Source of the DNA: Actinomycetota bacterium
Lineage (GTDB): Bacteria > Actinomycetota > Actinomycetes > JACCUZ01
Assembly (NCBI GenBank): GCA_030841195.1
Contig: JAVEDA010000187.1
Coordinates: 1-8,923, forward strand
Reading direction: 5' to 3'
DNA length: 8,923 nt
Both the position numbers and the translations under genes were made by a program. Positions 1 through 7,979 of the stretch are shown here, one piece after another. Below the pieces are notes generated by a model, which was given only the letters and a program-made list of their open reading frames with translations, made no database searches and had not been told where the DNA came from. Numbering within the stretch: position 1 is the first letter of the stretch; each line of letters opens with the position of its first letter.

Positions 1-2114
1 TCAGGAGCTTCCCGTACCACCCGTGCGTGCCGGCGGCCGAGCAGAACCTCAAGGTGCCGGCCTGGCTCAACGATCTGACGCTGTACCACAACCGCGGCGA
101 CACGACCTTCACCGGCGAGAACTCGCAGTATGGCGACTTCTTCGGCCTGGACGACCTCTTCACCGAGAACCACAAGGTCGTCGACGGCATGACCGACATC
201 TACAAGACCTGGGTCAAGGACTTCGGCATCGACGGCTTCCGGATCGACACCATGAAGCACGTCAACGACGAGTTCTGGCAGAAGTTCGGGCCCGGGATCC
301 TGCAGTACGCCCACCAGCAGGGCAAGGACGACTTCTTCATGTTCGGCGAGGTCGCGCTGGACGGCAGCGGGGCGGCGCAGAAGAGCTTCACCTCCCACTA
401 CACGACCCACGATCAGATGCAGGCGGTGCTCGACTTCCCGTTCCAGGACGCCGCGCGCAACTTCGCCTCCCGCAGCAGGGACAACAACGCCCTGGCCGAC
501 TTCTTCGTCAACGACGACTGGTACACCGACGCCGACTCCAACGCCTACGAGCTGCCGACCTTCCTGGGCAACCACGACATGGGGCGGATCGGGAACTTCG
601 TCCGGCAGGACAACGGCGGGGCGGCCGAGGCCGAGCTGGTGCGGCGGGACGAGCTCGCCCACGAGCTCATGTACTTCTCCCGGGGCAACCCCGTCGTCTA
701 CTACGGCGACGAGCAGGGCTTCACCGGCGACGGCGGCGACCAGGTGGCCCGGCAGACCATGTTCGCCAGCCAGGTCCCCGAGTACCTCGACGACGACCTG
801 CTCGGCACCACGGCGACGCACGCCCAGGACAACTACGTCACCAGCCATCCGCTCTACCAGAAGATCAGCGAGCTGGCGGCCGTCACCAAGGCCCACCCCG
901 CCCTGCGCAACGGCGCCCAGCAGGTGCGCTACGCCTCGGCGGGCCCGGGCGTCTTCGCCTTCTCGCGCCTCGACCGCAGCGACCAGCGCGAGTACGTCGT
1001 CGCGCTCAACAACAGTGAGACGGCCCAGACGGCCGCTGTCCCGACGTACGTGGGGAAGCGCACCTTCGAGCGGGTGTACGGCGACGGCCCGGCCGAGCTG
1101 ACGACCCGGGCGGACCGCGCCCTGCCGATCACGGTGCCGCCGTTGTCGACCGTCGTCTATGAGCTCGAGGGGCGGATCCCGCACTCGAAGTCGGCGCCGG
1201 CGGTGTCGGTGACGACTGCGCAGGCGTCAGCACCCACCCGCGGACGGATGGCCGTCGTGGCCGACGTCGACGGCTCGTCCTTCTACGAGGTCACCTTCCA
1301 GGCCAAGGTCGGGAACGGTGACTGGCGCTCGATCGGGACTGACGACAGCTTCCCGTACCGGGTGTTCCACGACGTCGAGGGGCTCGCGCCCGGGACCCCG
1401 GTCCAGTACCGCGCGGCTGTGCTCGACAACGGCAGCCACACGGCGATCAGCGCAGCGAGGAACGCCGTCGTGCCCGATCCCACCCTGACGATCGAGGTGC
1501 CACAGGAGAACAGCAAGGTTCGCGGCACGGTCGAGGTCCGTGCCGTGACCGACCCGGAGCGGGCCGACAACGTGGTGACCTTCGAGCGCCGGGTGAACGC
1601 TGGCCCCTGGACCGCCGTCGGCTCCGACGACTCGTCGCCCGTCTACACCGTGTTCGACGACGTGTCCGGCCTCACCGAGGGTGACGCCGTCGAGTACCGC
1701 GCGAGCCTGGCGCTGCCGGACGGAGCGACGGTGTCTGCCACCAGGTCGGTGACAGTCGCCGGCCCGCCCGTGGACACGGCCGTCTTGCGCTACTACCGAG
1801 CCGACCAGCAGTACGCCGACTGGGGCCTGCACCTGTGGGGCGACGGGCTGGACGGGTCCCGGATCTCACTGCCGGTGGACTGGAACGCACCGCTGCAGCG
1901 GGTCCGCATCGAGGACGGCTGGGCCGTGTACGAGATCCCGCTCTCCGACGACACCAAGCAGGTCAACTTCATCATGCACCGGCCGGGAGGCGACAGCGTC
2001 CCCACAACCCGGGAGCCGGGCGGTGACCGGTCCTTCCTCCCGCTGAACACGCCGCAGGTCTGGCTCAAGGCGGGAGACACGACCATCTACCCCACCCAAC
2101 CGCCGACACCCTGA
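1..2114 (+). CDS. GH13 alpha-amylase-family glycoside hydrolase with C-terminal CBM41-like module (5' partial)
   Basis: Hydrolyses alpha-glucosidic bonds in starch, glycogen or pullulan-type glucans, probably outside the cell. The reading frame runs open from position 3 with no start in view, so the N-terminus, including any signal peptide and the first part of the (beta/alpha)8 barrel, lies upstream. Three of the four GH13 conserved regions are visible: GFRIDTMKH (nucleophile Asp, codon 246-248), FMFGEV (acid/base Glu, 348-350) and FLGNHD (transition-state Asp, 576-578). The barrel is followed by a beta-rich domain C ending near 1166, two related Ig/FN3-like repeats (about 1188-1757), and a final module (about 1776-2090) with a YRADQQYADWGLHLWGDG stretch typical of the pullulanase-associated domain (PF03714/CBM41), an alpha-glucan binder. 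All catalytic residues expected in this part are present, so it is probably active. Alpha-amylase versus pullulanase specificity cannot be decided without the N-terminal half. TGA ends the gene at 2112-2114. Seen: motifs and repeats. Inferred: secretion and exact substrate. Confidence 0.93.
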   Translation, partial: RSFPYHPCVPAAEQNLKVPAWLNDLTLYHNRGDTTFTGENSQYGDFFGLDDLFTENHKVVDGMTDIYKTWVKDFGIDGFRIDTMKHVNDEFWQKFGPGILQYAHQQGKDDFFMFGEVALDGSGAAQKSFTSHYTTHDQMQAVLDFPFQDAARNFASRSRDNNALADFFVNDDWYTDADSNAYELPTFLGNHDMGRIGNFVRQDNGGAAEAELVRRDELAHELMYFSRGNPVVYYGDEQGFTGDGGDQVARQTMFASQVPEYLDDDLLGTTATHAQDNYVTSHPLYQKISELAAVTKAHPALRNGAQQVRYASAGPGVFAFSRLDRSDQREYVVALNNSETAQTAAVPTYVGKRTFERVYGDGPAELTTRADRALPITVPPLSTVVYELEGRIPHSKSAPAVSVTTAQASAPTRGRMAVVADVDGSSFYEVTFQAKVGNGDWRSIGTDDSFPYRVFHDVEGLAPGTPVQYRAAVLDNGSHTAISAARNAVVPDPTLTIEVPQENSKVRGTVEVRAVTDPERADNVVTFERRVNAGPWTAVGSDDSSPVYTVFDDVSGLTEGDAVEYRASLALPDGATVSATRSVTVAGPPVDTAVLRYYRADQQYADWGLHLWGDGLDGSRISLPVDWNAPLQRVRIEDGWAVYEIPLSDDTKQVNFIMHRPGGDSVPTTREPGGDRSFLPLNTPQVWLKAGDTTIYPTQPPTP
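1188..1757 (+). repeat. Two tandem Ig/FN3-like domain repeats inside the amylase
   Basis: This is a protein-level duplication of about 90 residues: unit 1 at about 1188-1469 and unit 2 at about 1479-1757. Both units share the order VTF(x)2-(K/R)V-(x)3-W-(x)2-(I/V)G(T/S)DDS, then (R/T)VF(H/D)DV-(E/S)GL, then a YRA strand. This looks like a beta-sandwich repeat acting as a spacer between the catalytic region and the C-terminal binding module. The copies are clearly diverged, with conserved core positions and variable loops, so the duplication is not recent. The exact Pfam family was not determined. Confidence 0.75.
1776..2090 (+). other. C-terminal pullulanase-associated (CBM41-like) domain of the amylase
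   Basis: About 105 residues beginning with the strand VLRYYRADQQYADWGLHLW. It contains the W-x-L-x-x-W pattern characteristic of the bacterial pullulanase-associated domain (PUD, PF03714), a starch/pullulan-binding CBM41. The later strand VNFIMHRPGGD matches the family's second conserved block. In known pullulanases the module is usually N-terminal; here it closes the protein. The assignment is by eye from motif spacing. Confidence 0.7.
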
Positions 2115-2167
2115 GCGGACGTTCGCCGGGTCCGACCGGGTCCGTGAGCGTGGGTCCGGCTGCGATT

Positions 2168-2197
2168 TTGACCCCCTGGCGGCCCGGACGGTATCGT
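2168..2197 (+). promoter_or_regulatory. Predicted housekeeping-sigma promoter of the rplM-rpsI-glmM operon
   Basis: A -35 box TTGACC (2168-2173) and a -10 box TATCGT (2192-2197, fitting the actinobacterial TAnnnT consensus) are separated by 18 bases. The predicted transcription start is near 2203-2205, giving a leader of about 95 bases before the rplM GTG at 2299. Strong matches at both boxes suit a highly expressed ribosomal protein operon. Not tested experimentally. Confidence 0.72.
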
Positions 2198-2200
2198 GCG

Positions 2201-2253
2201 AGGTCGCCTGCGCCTGTCCCCTGAGGACCTGTCCCGGCGGCGGGGGCGCCCGC
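2201..2253 (+). promoter_or_regulatory. Possible structured 5' leader of rplM
   Basis: The untranslated leader contains two small inverted repeats. AGGTC (2201-2205) pairs with GACCT (2226-2230). GCGGG (2240-2244) pairs with CCCGC (2249-2253) around a 4-base loop. L13 autoregulatory leaders are known in Firmicutes, but no similarity to them is claimed here, and short GC-rich stems are expected by chance in such DNA. Confidence 0.25.
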
Positions 2254-2298
2254 GCTTCGACACCGATCCGATCACGACCGACCCGAGAAGGCCTCACC

Positions 2299-2742
2299 GT
2301 GCGTACGTACAGCCCCAAGTCCGGCGACGTCCAGCGTCAGTGGCTCGTCATCGACGCTACCGACGTCGTCCTCGGCCGGCTCGCCACCCAGGCGGCGACG
2401 CTGCTGCGGGGCAAGCACAAGCCGATCTACGCCCCGCACCTGGACACCGGTGACTTCGTGATCGTCATCAACGCCGACAAGGTGGCCCTGACCGGGAACA
2501 AGCGCGAGACCAAGGTCGCCTACCGTCACTCCGGGTTCCCCGGCGGGCTGCGGGCCACGAAGTACAGCGACCTGCTCGACAAGCACCCCGAGAAGGCCGT
2601 CGAGAAGGCCGTCAAGGGGATGCTGCCGCACAACACCCTCGGCCGGGCGATGCTGTCCAAGCTCAAGGTGTACGCCGGGCCCTCGCACCCCCACCAGGCC
2701 CAGGCGCCGACACCGTTCGAGATCACCCAGGTCGCGCAGTAG
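2299..2742 (+). CDS. rplM: 50S ribosomal protein L13 (uL13)
   Basis: A primary 23S rRNA-binding protein of the large subunit, needed early in 50S assembly. The 147-residue product is close to the family norm (142 in E. coli). It shows the N-terminal block WLVIDATDVVLGRLAT (residues 15-30), the DFVIVINAD strand (52-60) and the L13 signature VKGMLPHNTLGRAM (105-118), followed by KVYAGPSHPHQAQ. The GTG start at 2299 is supported by the Shine-Dalgarno GAGAAGG (2285-2291) seven bases upstream and by the natural N-terminus MRTYSPK. It is the first gene of the rplM-rpsI-glmM operon, with the promoter at 2168-2197. The upstream neighbour is an unrelated amylase that ends 184 bases before it. Confidence 0.98.
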   Translation: MRTYSPKSGDVQRQWLVIDATDVVLGRLATQAATLLRGKHKPIYAPHLDTGDFVIVINADKVALTGNKRETKVAYRHSGFPGGLRATKYSDLLDKHPEKAVEKAVKGMLPHNTLGRAMLSKLKVYAGPSHPHQAQAPTPFEITQVAQ

Positions 2743-2766
2743 GCTCGTCGATCCACCCCAGAGTTG

Positions 2767-2801
2767 ACCGTGACACCGTGACAACGAGAGAGACCGAGAG
2801 A
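2767..2801 (+). repeat. Short tandem repeats at the rpsI translation start
   Basis: ACCGTGAC occurs twice back to back (2767-2774, 2775-2782). CGAGAGA then occurs twice ten bases apart (2785-2791, 2795-2801). The purine-rich copies are the only Shine-Dalgarno-like sequences near rpsI, so they support the GTG at 2805 over the in-frame GTG at 2778, which has no purine tract before it. Confidence 0.6.
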
Positions 2802-2804
2802 AAC

Positions 2805-3332
2805 GTGGCTGAGACCACCGCATCGCCCATCGATGAGGTCGCCGACGTGGCTGACGTCGCCGACGACGCCGTCGCCCCCGAGAGCTTCACCTCCGAGTCC
2901 TCGACCGAGTCGTTCACGACCGTGACGCCGCGCGAGATCATCACGGCCCCGGCCGCTGCGACCGGCCGCCGCAAGCAGGCCATCGCCCGGGTGCGGATCG
3001 TCCCCGGCACCGGTCAGTGGATCGTCAACGGCCGCGCGCTGGAGGTCTACTTCCCGAACAAGGTGCACCAGCAGCTGGTCAACGACCCGTTCCTCACGGT
3101 CGGTGCTGAGGACCGGTTCGACGTGATCGCCCGGATCCACGGCGGCGGCACGTCCGGCCAGGCCGGCGCCCTGCGCCTGGCCATCTCCCGGGCCCTCAAC
3201 GAGATCGACACCGAGGGCAACCGCCCGGCGCTGAAGAAGGCCGGCTTCCTCACCCGTGACCCGCGTGCGATCGAGCGCAAGAAGTACGGTCTGAAGAAGG
3301 CCCGCAAGGCCCCGCAGTACAGCAAGCGCTGA
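2805..3332 (+). CDS. rpsI: 30S ribosomal protein S9 (uS9) with acidic N-terminal extension
   Basis: A small-subunit head protein whose basic C-terminal tail reaches the P-site tRNA. With the GTG at 2805 the product has 175 residues, against about 130 in E. coli. The family core begins at TGRRKQAIARVRIVPGTG (residues 53-70), followed by the signature GGGTSGQAGALRLAISRAL (113-131) and the canonical tail KAPQYSKR ending at residue 175. The first 42 residues are very acidic (ten Asp/Glu, no Lys/Arg before Arg43) and look disordered. Such extensions are familiar in actinobacterial S9. The GAGAG tracts at 2786-2800 favour this start; the in-frame GTG at 2778 would add nine residues but has no ribosome-binding sequence. 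The gene is 62 bases after rplM and 10 bases before glmM. Confidence 0.96.
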   Translation: MAETTASPIDEVADVADVADDAVAPESFTSESSTESFTTVTPREIITAPAAATGRRKQAIARVRIVPGTGQWIVNGRALEVYFPNKVHQQLVNDPFLTVGAEDRFDVIARIHGGGTSGQAGALRLAISRALNEIDTEGNRPALKKAGFLTRDPRAIERKKYGLKKARKAPQYSKR

Positions 3333-3342
3333 CAGCCCGGGC

Positions 3343-4692
3343 GTGGGAAGCATTTTCGGCACCGACGGGGTGCGAGGACTGGCGAACCGGGACCTGACGG
3401 CCGAGCTTGCCCTGGACCTGTCCGTGGCCGCTGCCCACGTGCTCGCGGACGTCGGCGCCTTCGAGGGCCACCGGCCGACCGCTGTCGTCGGGCGGGACCC
3501 TCGCGCGTCGGGTGAGTTCCTGTCCGCCGCCGTCGTCGCCGGCCTCGCCAGCGCCGGCGTGGACGTCCTGGACGTCGGCGTGCTGCCGACACCTGCGGTG
3601 GCCTTCCTCACCGCGGAGCTCGGGGCCGACCTGGGGGCCGTGATCTCGGCCAGCCACAACCCGATGCCGGACAACGGCCTGAAGTTCCTCGCGCGGGGCG
3701 GGCACAAGCTCGCCGACGAGCTCGAGGACGCCATCGAGGCCCGGCTGCGCGAGGACTGGCAGCGACCGACCGGAGCGGCCGTCGGGCGGGTCCGCCAGGA
3801 TGCGACAGCCGGCGAGCGCTACGTGCAGCACCTGCTCTCGACTCTGCCGCACCGGCTGGACGGTCTCACCGTGGTGGTGGACACCGCGCACGGTGCGGCG
3901 CATGAGGTCGCGCCCGATGCTCTCCGGCGGGCCGGCGCCACCGTGGTCGCGATCGGCGACCGCCCGGACGGTCTCAACATCAACGACGGGTTCGGCTCGA
4001 CCCATCTCGACGCTCTGCGGGAGGCCGTCGTCGCCCACGCGGCCGACCTGGGCGTCGCGTTGGACGGTGACGCCGACCGATGCCTCGCGGTCGACGCGAC
4101 CGGCACGGTGGTCGACGGCGACCAGATCCTCGCGGTCCTGGCACTCTCGATGCAGGAGGCGGGCCGGCTGCCGCAGGACACCGCGGTCGCGACCGTGATG
4201 TCGAACCTCGGCTTCCGGCTCGCGATGGCCCGCGAGGGGGTCAGGGTGGTCGAGACCGGCGTCGGCGACCGCTACGTTCTCGAGGCGATGAAGGCCGGCG
4301 GCTTCGGTCTGGGCGGCGAGCAGTCCGGCCACGTGATCATGCTCGACCACGCCACCACGGGCGACGGCACGCTGACCGCACTGCACCTGATGGCCCGGGT
4401 CGCCGCAACCGGCAAGCCGTTGGCCGAGCTGGCTGCGGTCATGGATCGGCTGCCGCAGGTCCTGCTCAACGTCCGCGGCGTGGACCGGGACGGCGTCGCG
4501 GCCTGCGCGCCGCTGCAGGAGGCCGTGCGGGCCGCCGCGGCCGAGCTCGGCGAGACCGGCCGGGTGCTGCTGCGCCCGAGCGGCACCGAGCCAGTGGTGC
4601 GGGTGATGGTCGAGGCGGCCGACAAGGCCCAGGCCGACGCGGTCGCCGCCCGGCTGGCCGCAGTCGTGAAGGCCGAGCTCACGATCGGCTGA
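3343..4692 (+). CDS. glmM: Phosphoglucosamine mutase GlmM
   Basis: Interconverts glucosamine-6-phosphate and glucosamine-1-phosphate in the cytosolic route to UDP-GlcNAc and peptidoglycan. The 449 residues match the family length (445 in E. coli). All four alpha-D-phosphohexomutase domains are marked: FGTDGVRG near the start; the active-site phosphoserine loop ISASHNP (101-107, Ser104); the Mg-binding loop DGDADR (241-246); the sugar-specificity loop GGEQSGH (324-330); and the phosphate-binding loop RPSGTEP (411-417). The start is GTG at 3343, because MGSIFGTDGVRG gives the normal family N-terminus. There is no clear Shine-Dalgarno sequence, but the rpsI stop is only ten bases upstream, so translational coupling within the ribosomal operon is likely. 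Its pathway partner glmS lies about 1.3 kb downstream. No missing residues or frameshift seen. Confidence 0.98.
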   Translation: MGSIFGTDGVRGLANRDLTAELALDLSVAAAHVLADVGAFEGHRPTAVVGRDPRASGEFLSAAVVAGLASAGVDVLDVGVLPTPAVAFLTAELGADLGAVISASHNPMPDNGLKFLARGGHKLADELEDAIEARLREDWQRPTGAAVGRVRQDATAGERYVQHLLSTLPHRLDGLTVVVDTAHGAAHEVAPDALRRAGATVVAIGDRPDGLNINDGFGSTHLDALREAVVAHAADLGVALDGDADRCLAVDATGTVVDGDQILAVLALSMQEAGRLPQDTAVATVMSNLGFRLAMAREGVRVVETGVGDRYVLEAMKAGGFGLGGEQSGHVIMLDHATTGDGTLTALHLMARVAATGKPLAELAAVMDRLPQVLLNVRGVDRDGVAACAPLQEAVRAAAAELGETGRVLLRPSGTEPVVRVMVEAADKAQADAVAARLAAVVKAELTIG

Positions 4693-4697
4693 CGACA

Positions 4698-4710
4698 GCC
4701 GCGTTGCGGC
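4698..4710 (+). other. Small perfect hairpin between glmM and the lipoprotein gene
   Basis: GCCGC (4698-4702) and GCGGC (4706-4710) form a 5-bp all-GC stem with a 3-base loop, six bases after the glmM stop. No T-tract follows, so it is not a convincing intrinsic terminator. It covers an alternative TTG start of the next gene (4704-4706) and could slow initiation there or protect the mRNA end; this is inference. Confidence 0.35.
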
Positions 4711-4721
4711 ATCATCGGAGC

Positions 4722-5042
4722 GTGCCGCGACTCCTCGTACCGCTCTTGGTCGTCCTGGCGGTGATCGCTGCCCTGTCCGGCTGCAGTGGCGACGACGAGA
4801 CGTCAATGGTCGGCTCGGTCACCACCGTCCGGCCGGTGCTGTGTATCGGGCGGCACGACGCCACCGGTACCTGCGTGGACGGTGCGAGTGCTCACCAGCT
4901 CGCCGGGCTCGCGGTGGGCGACTGCGTCCGGGCCGTGCTCGGACCCGCAGACGCACGGGGGCGCAACGAGCTCCGCAGGCTCACCGCGGTGTCAGCGCGG
5001 GCGCACCGGCTCGACTGCGTCCCGCCACGGGTCGCGCCGTGA
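4722..5042 (+). CDS. Small putative lipoprotein with four extra cysteines, function unknown
   Basis: I do not recognise a named family. The 106-residue product starts with a lipoprotein signal: Arg3, a hydrophobic stretch LLVPLLVVLAVIAA, then the lipobox LSGC (residues 18-21). Cys21 would be lipidated after signal peptidase II cleavage, anchoring the protein outside the membrane. The mature part has four more cysteines (41, 51, 68, 99), which could form two disulfides. Alternating strands such as VGDCVRAVLG and ELRRLTAVSA suggest a small beta-rich, possibly OB-like fold (inference). The GTG at 4722 has GGAG only one base away. An in-frame TTG at 4704 would give a more basic N-terminus (MRHHRSVPRLL) and is a real alternative. 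The gene lies 29 bases after glmM, so it is probably the operon's last gene, and it ends 13 bases from the convergent coaA stop. The lipobox position and fit between neighbours support a real gene. Confidence 0.72.
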   Translation: MPRLLVPLLVVLAVIAALSGCSGDDETSMVGSVTTVRPVLCIGRHDATGTCVDGASAHQLAGLAVGDCVRAVLGPADARGRNELRRLTAVSARAHRLDCVPPRVAP

Positions 5043-5055
5043 GCCGCTGCCGCCC

Positions 5056-6012
5056 CTACAGCTTGCGCAGCCTGACCCGGCGTACGGCGTGGTCCGGGCC
5101 CTTCTCGAGCACCAGGGTGGCCCGGCCGCGGGTGGGCAGGATGTTCTGCACCAGGTTGGGCTCGTTGACCTCCGCCCAGATCGACAGCGCGGTCTCGCGG
5201 GCCGCCTCGTCGGAGAGCGCCGCGTAGCGGTGGAAGTAGGAAGCCGGGTCGGCGAACGCGGTCCGCCGCAGCCGGAGGAACCGCTCGACGTACCACCGGC
5301 GTACGTCGACCGTGGCGGCGTCGACGTAGACCGAGAAGTCAAAGTAGTCCGAGACGCTCATCCAGCTGCGGCCATCGGCCCGCGGGCGCGGCGGCTGCAG
5401 CACGTTGAGACCCTCGACGACGAGGATGTCGGGGCTGCGCACCTCGATCACGCCGCCGGGCACCACGTCGTAGACGAGGTGGGAGTACAGCGGCGCCACC
5501 ACCTCCGGGGCGCCGGACTTCACGGCCGCCAGGAAGCGCAGCAGGGCGCGCTGGTCGTAGGACTCGGGAAAGCCCTTGCGGGCGAGGATGCCGCGCCGCT
5601 CGAGCTCGGCGTTCGGCAGCAGGAAGCCGTCGGTGGTCACCAGCTCGACCTGCGGATGGTGTGGCCAGCGGGCCAGCAGCTCGCGCAGCACGCGCGACGT
5701 GGTGCTCTTGCCGACCGCCACGCTGCCGGCCACCCCGATGACGAACGGCACCCTGGCCGACCCCTCGCCGAGGAAGGTGGAGGTGGCGCGGTGCCGCTCG
5801 TGCGCGGCGGTCACCTGCAGGCTCAGCAACCGGGAGAGCGGGAGGTAGACCTCCTCGACCTCGGTCAGGTCGATCGGCTCGCCGAGCCCGCGCAGCCTGG
5901 CCAGGTCCTCGTCGTCGAGAGTCAGCGGCGTGGTGTCGCGCAGGCTGCTCCACCGCTCGCGCTCGATCGCCACGTAGGGCGACGGCGCCGGGGCGGAAGT
6001 GGGTTGTGCCAC
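5056..6012 (-). CDS. coaA: Type I pantothenate kinase
   Basis: Phosphorylates pantothenate with ATP, the committed and usually CoA-feedback-inhibited step of coenzyme A synthesis; cytosolic P-loop kinase. From the GTG at 6012 the protein has 318 residues, close to E. coli (316) and M. tuberculosis (312). Visible features are the Walker A loop GSVAVGKSTT (residues 96-105, Lys102), TTDGFLLPN (126-134, with the expected catalytic Asp128), KGFPESYD (146-153), VVEGLNVLQ (198-206) and the conserved C-terminal segment LEKGPDHAVRRVRLRK. Start choice: GTG 6012 has AGGG eight bases upstream and gives a family-length N-terminus. ATGs at 6033 and 6042 are in frame but lack a Shine-Dalgarno sequence and would overlap glmS. 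No TAnnnT -10 box was found for it, so its promoter, probably inside the glmS 5' coding region, is unassigned. It is divergent from glmS and convergent with the lipoprotein gene. Confidence 0.95.
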   Translation of the reverse strand: MAQPTSAPAPSPYVAIERERWSSLRDTTPLTLDDEDLARLRGLGEPIDLTEVEEVYLPLSRLLSLQVTAAHERHRATSTFLGEGSARVPFVIGVAGSVAVGKSTTSRVLRELLARWPHHPQVELVTTDGFLLPNAELERRGILARKGFPESYDQRALLRFLAAVKSGAPEVVAPLYSHLVYDVVPGGVIEVRSPDILVVEGLNVLQPPRPRADGRSWMSVSDYFDFSVYVDAATVDVRRWYVERFLRLRRTAFADPASYFHRYAALSDEAARETALSIWAEVNEPNLVQNILPTRGRATLVLEKGPDHAVRRVRLRKL

Positions 6013-6018
6013 GGCGGA

Positions 6019-6024
6019 TACCCT
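6019..6024 (+). promoter_or_regulatory. Predicted -10 box for a leaderless glmS transcript
   Basis: TACCCT fits the actinobacterial TAnnnT -10 consensus and ends seven bases before the glmS ATG, which places the transcription start at or within a base of the A of ATG (6032). No purine-rich Shine-Dalgarno sequence lies between them, as expected for leaderless mRNAs, which are common in actinomycetes. No good -35 hexamer is visible at 17-18 bases (5995-6000 reads GGAAGT). The box lies between the proposed coaA GTG and the glmS ATG. Confidence 0.6.
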
Positions 6025-6031
6025 GTCACCC

Positions 6032-7882
<1,851 letters not shown>

Positions 7883-7928
7883 CGCGACACGGCGGCACAG
7901 GGGTCTAGGCAACCGGGCATTCCGGGCG

Positions 7929-7934
7929 TACGGT
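7929..7934 (+). promoter_or_regulatory. Weak candidate -10 box for the phosphoesterase gene
   Basis: TACGGT fits TAnnnT. A partial -35-like TAGGCA (7906-7911, four of six matches to TTGACA) lies 17 bases upstream. This would give a leader of about 40 bases before the GTG at 7980. No recognisable phosphate-regulon (PHO box) repeats were seen. No T-rich terminator separates glmS from this gene, so read-through is also possible. Confidence 0.33.
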
Positions 7935-7965
7935 CCTCGGCGGGCCTGCAACGGAGCGGGCACAC

Positions 7966-7972
7966 GAGGAGG
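7966..7972 (+). promoter_or_regulatory. Strong Shine-Dalgarno sequence of the phosphoesterase gene
   Basis: GAGGAGG lies seven bases before the GTG at 7980. It is the best ribosome-binding site in the window and decides the start of a gene whose 3' end is cut off. Confidence 0.85.
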
Positions 7973-7979
7973 TCCGGAC

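Noticed and set aside
23..1018. 331-codon + strand frame overlapping the amylase
   Set aside because: It is an Arg/Pro/Gly-rich out-of-frame translation. The GH13 catalytic motifs are in the other frame.
2128..2158. Three copies of GGGTCCG (2128, 2138, 2152) after the amylase stop
   Set aside because: They are short, unevenly spaced and made of common GC-rich words. There is no matching site elsewhere and no good hairpin with a T-tract, so neither an operator nor a terminator can be supported.
2526..3734. 402-codon - strand frame across rplM, rpsI and glmM
   Set aside because: It spans three well-supported opposite-strand genes and has no domain-like content; it is a GC-bias artefact.
3250..4806. 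518-codon open frame on the - strand opposite glmM
   Set aside because: It is antisense to a gene with every GlmM motif intact. Its translation is low-complexity Arg/Gly/Asp/His-rich with no recognisable domain, as expected from the third-position GC bias of the real gene.
5999..6031. Upstream GTG extension of glmS (11 extra codons)
   Set aside because: GlmS needs its cysteine at position 2 as the N-terminal nucleophile, so the ATG at 6032 must be the start.
5900..6031. glmS ribozyme upstream of glmS
   Set aside because: The upstream DNA is coaA coding sequence on the other strand, the predicted mRNA has no leader, and the ribozyme is known from Firmicutes and relatives.
7911..7927. CCGG-GCATT-CCGG inverted repeat after glmS as a terminator
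   Set aside because: The stem is only four base pairs and no T-run follows.
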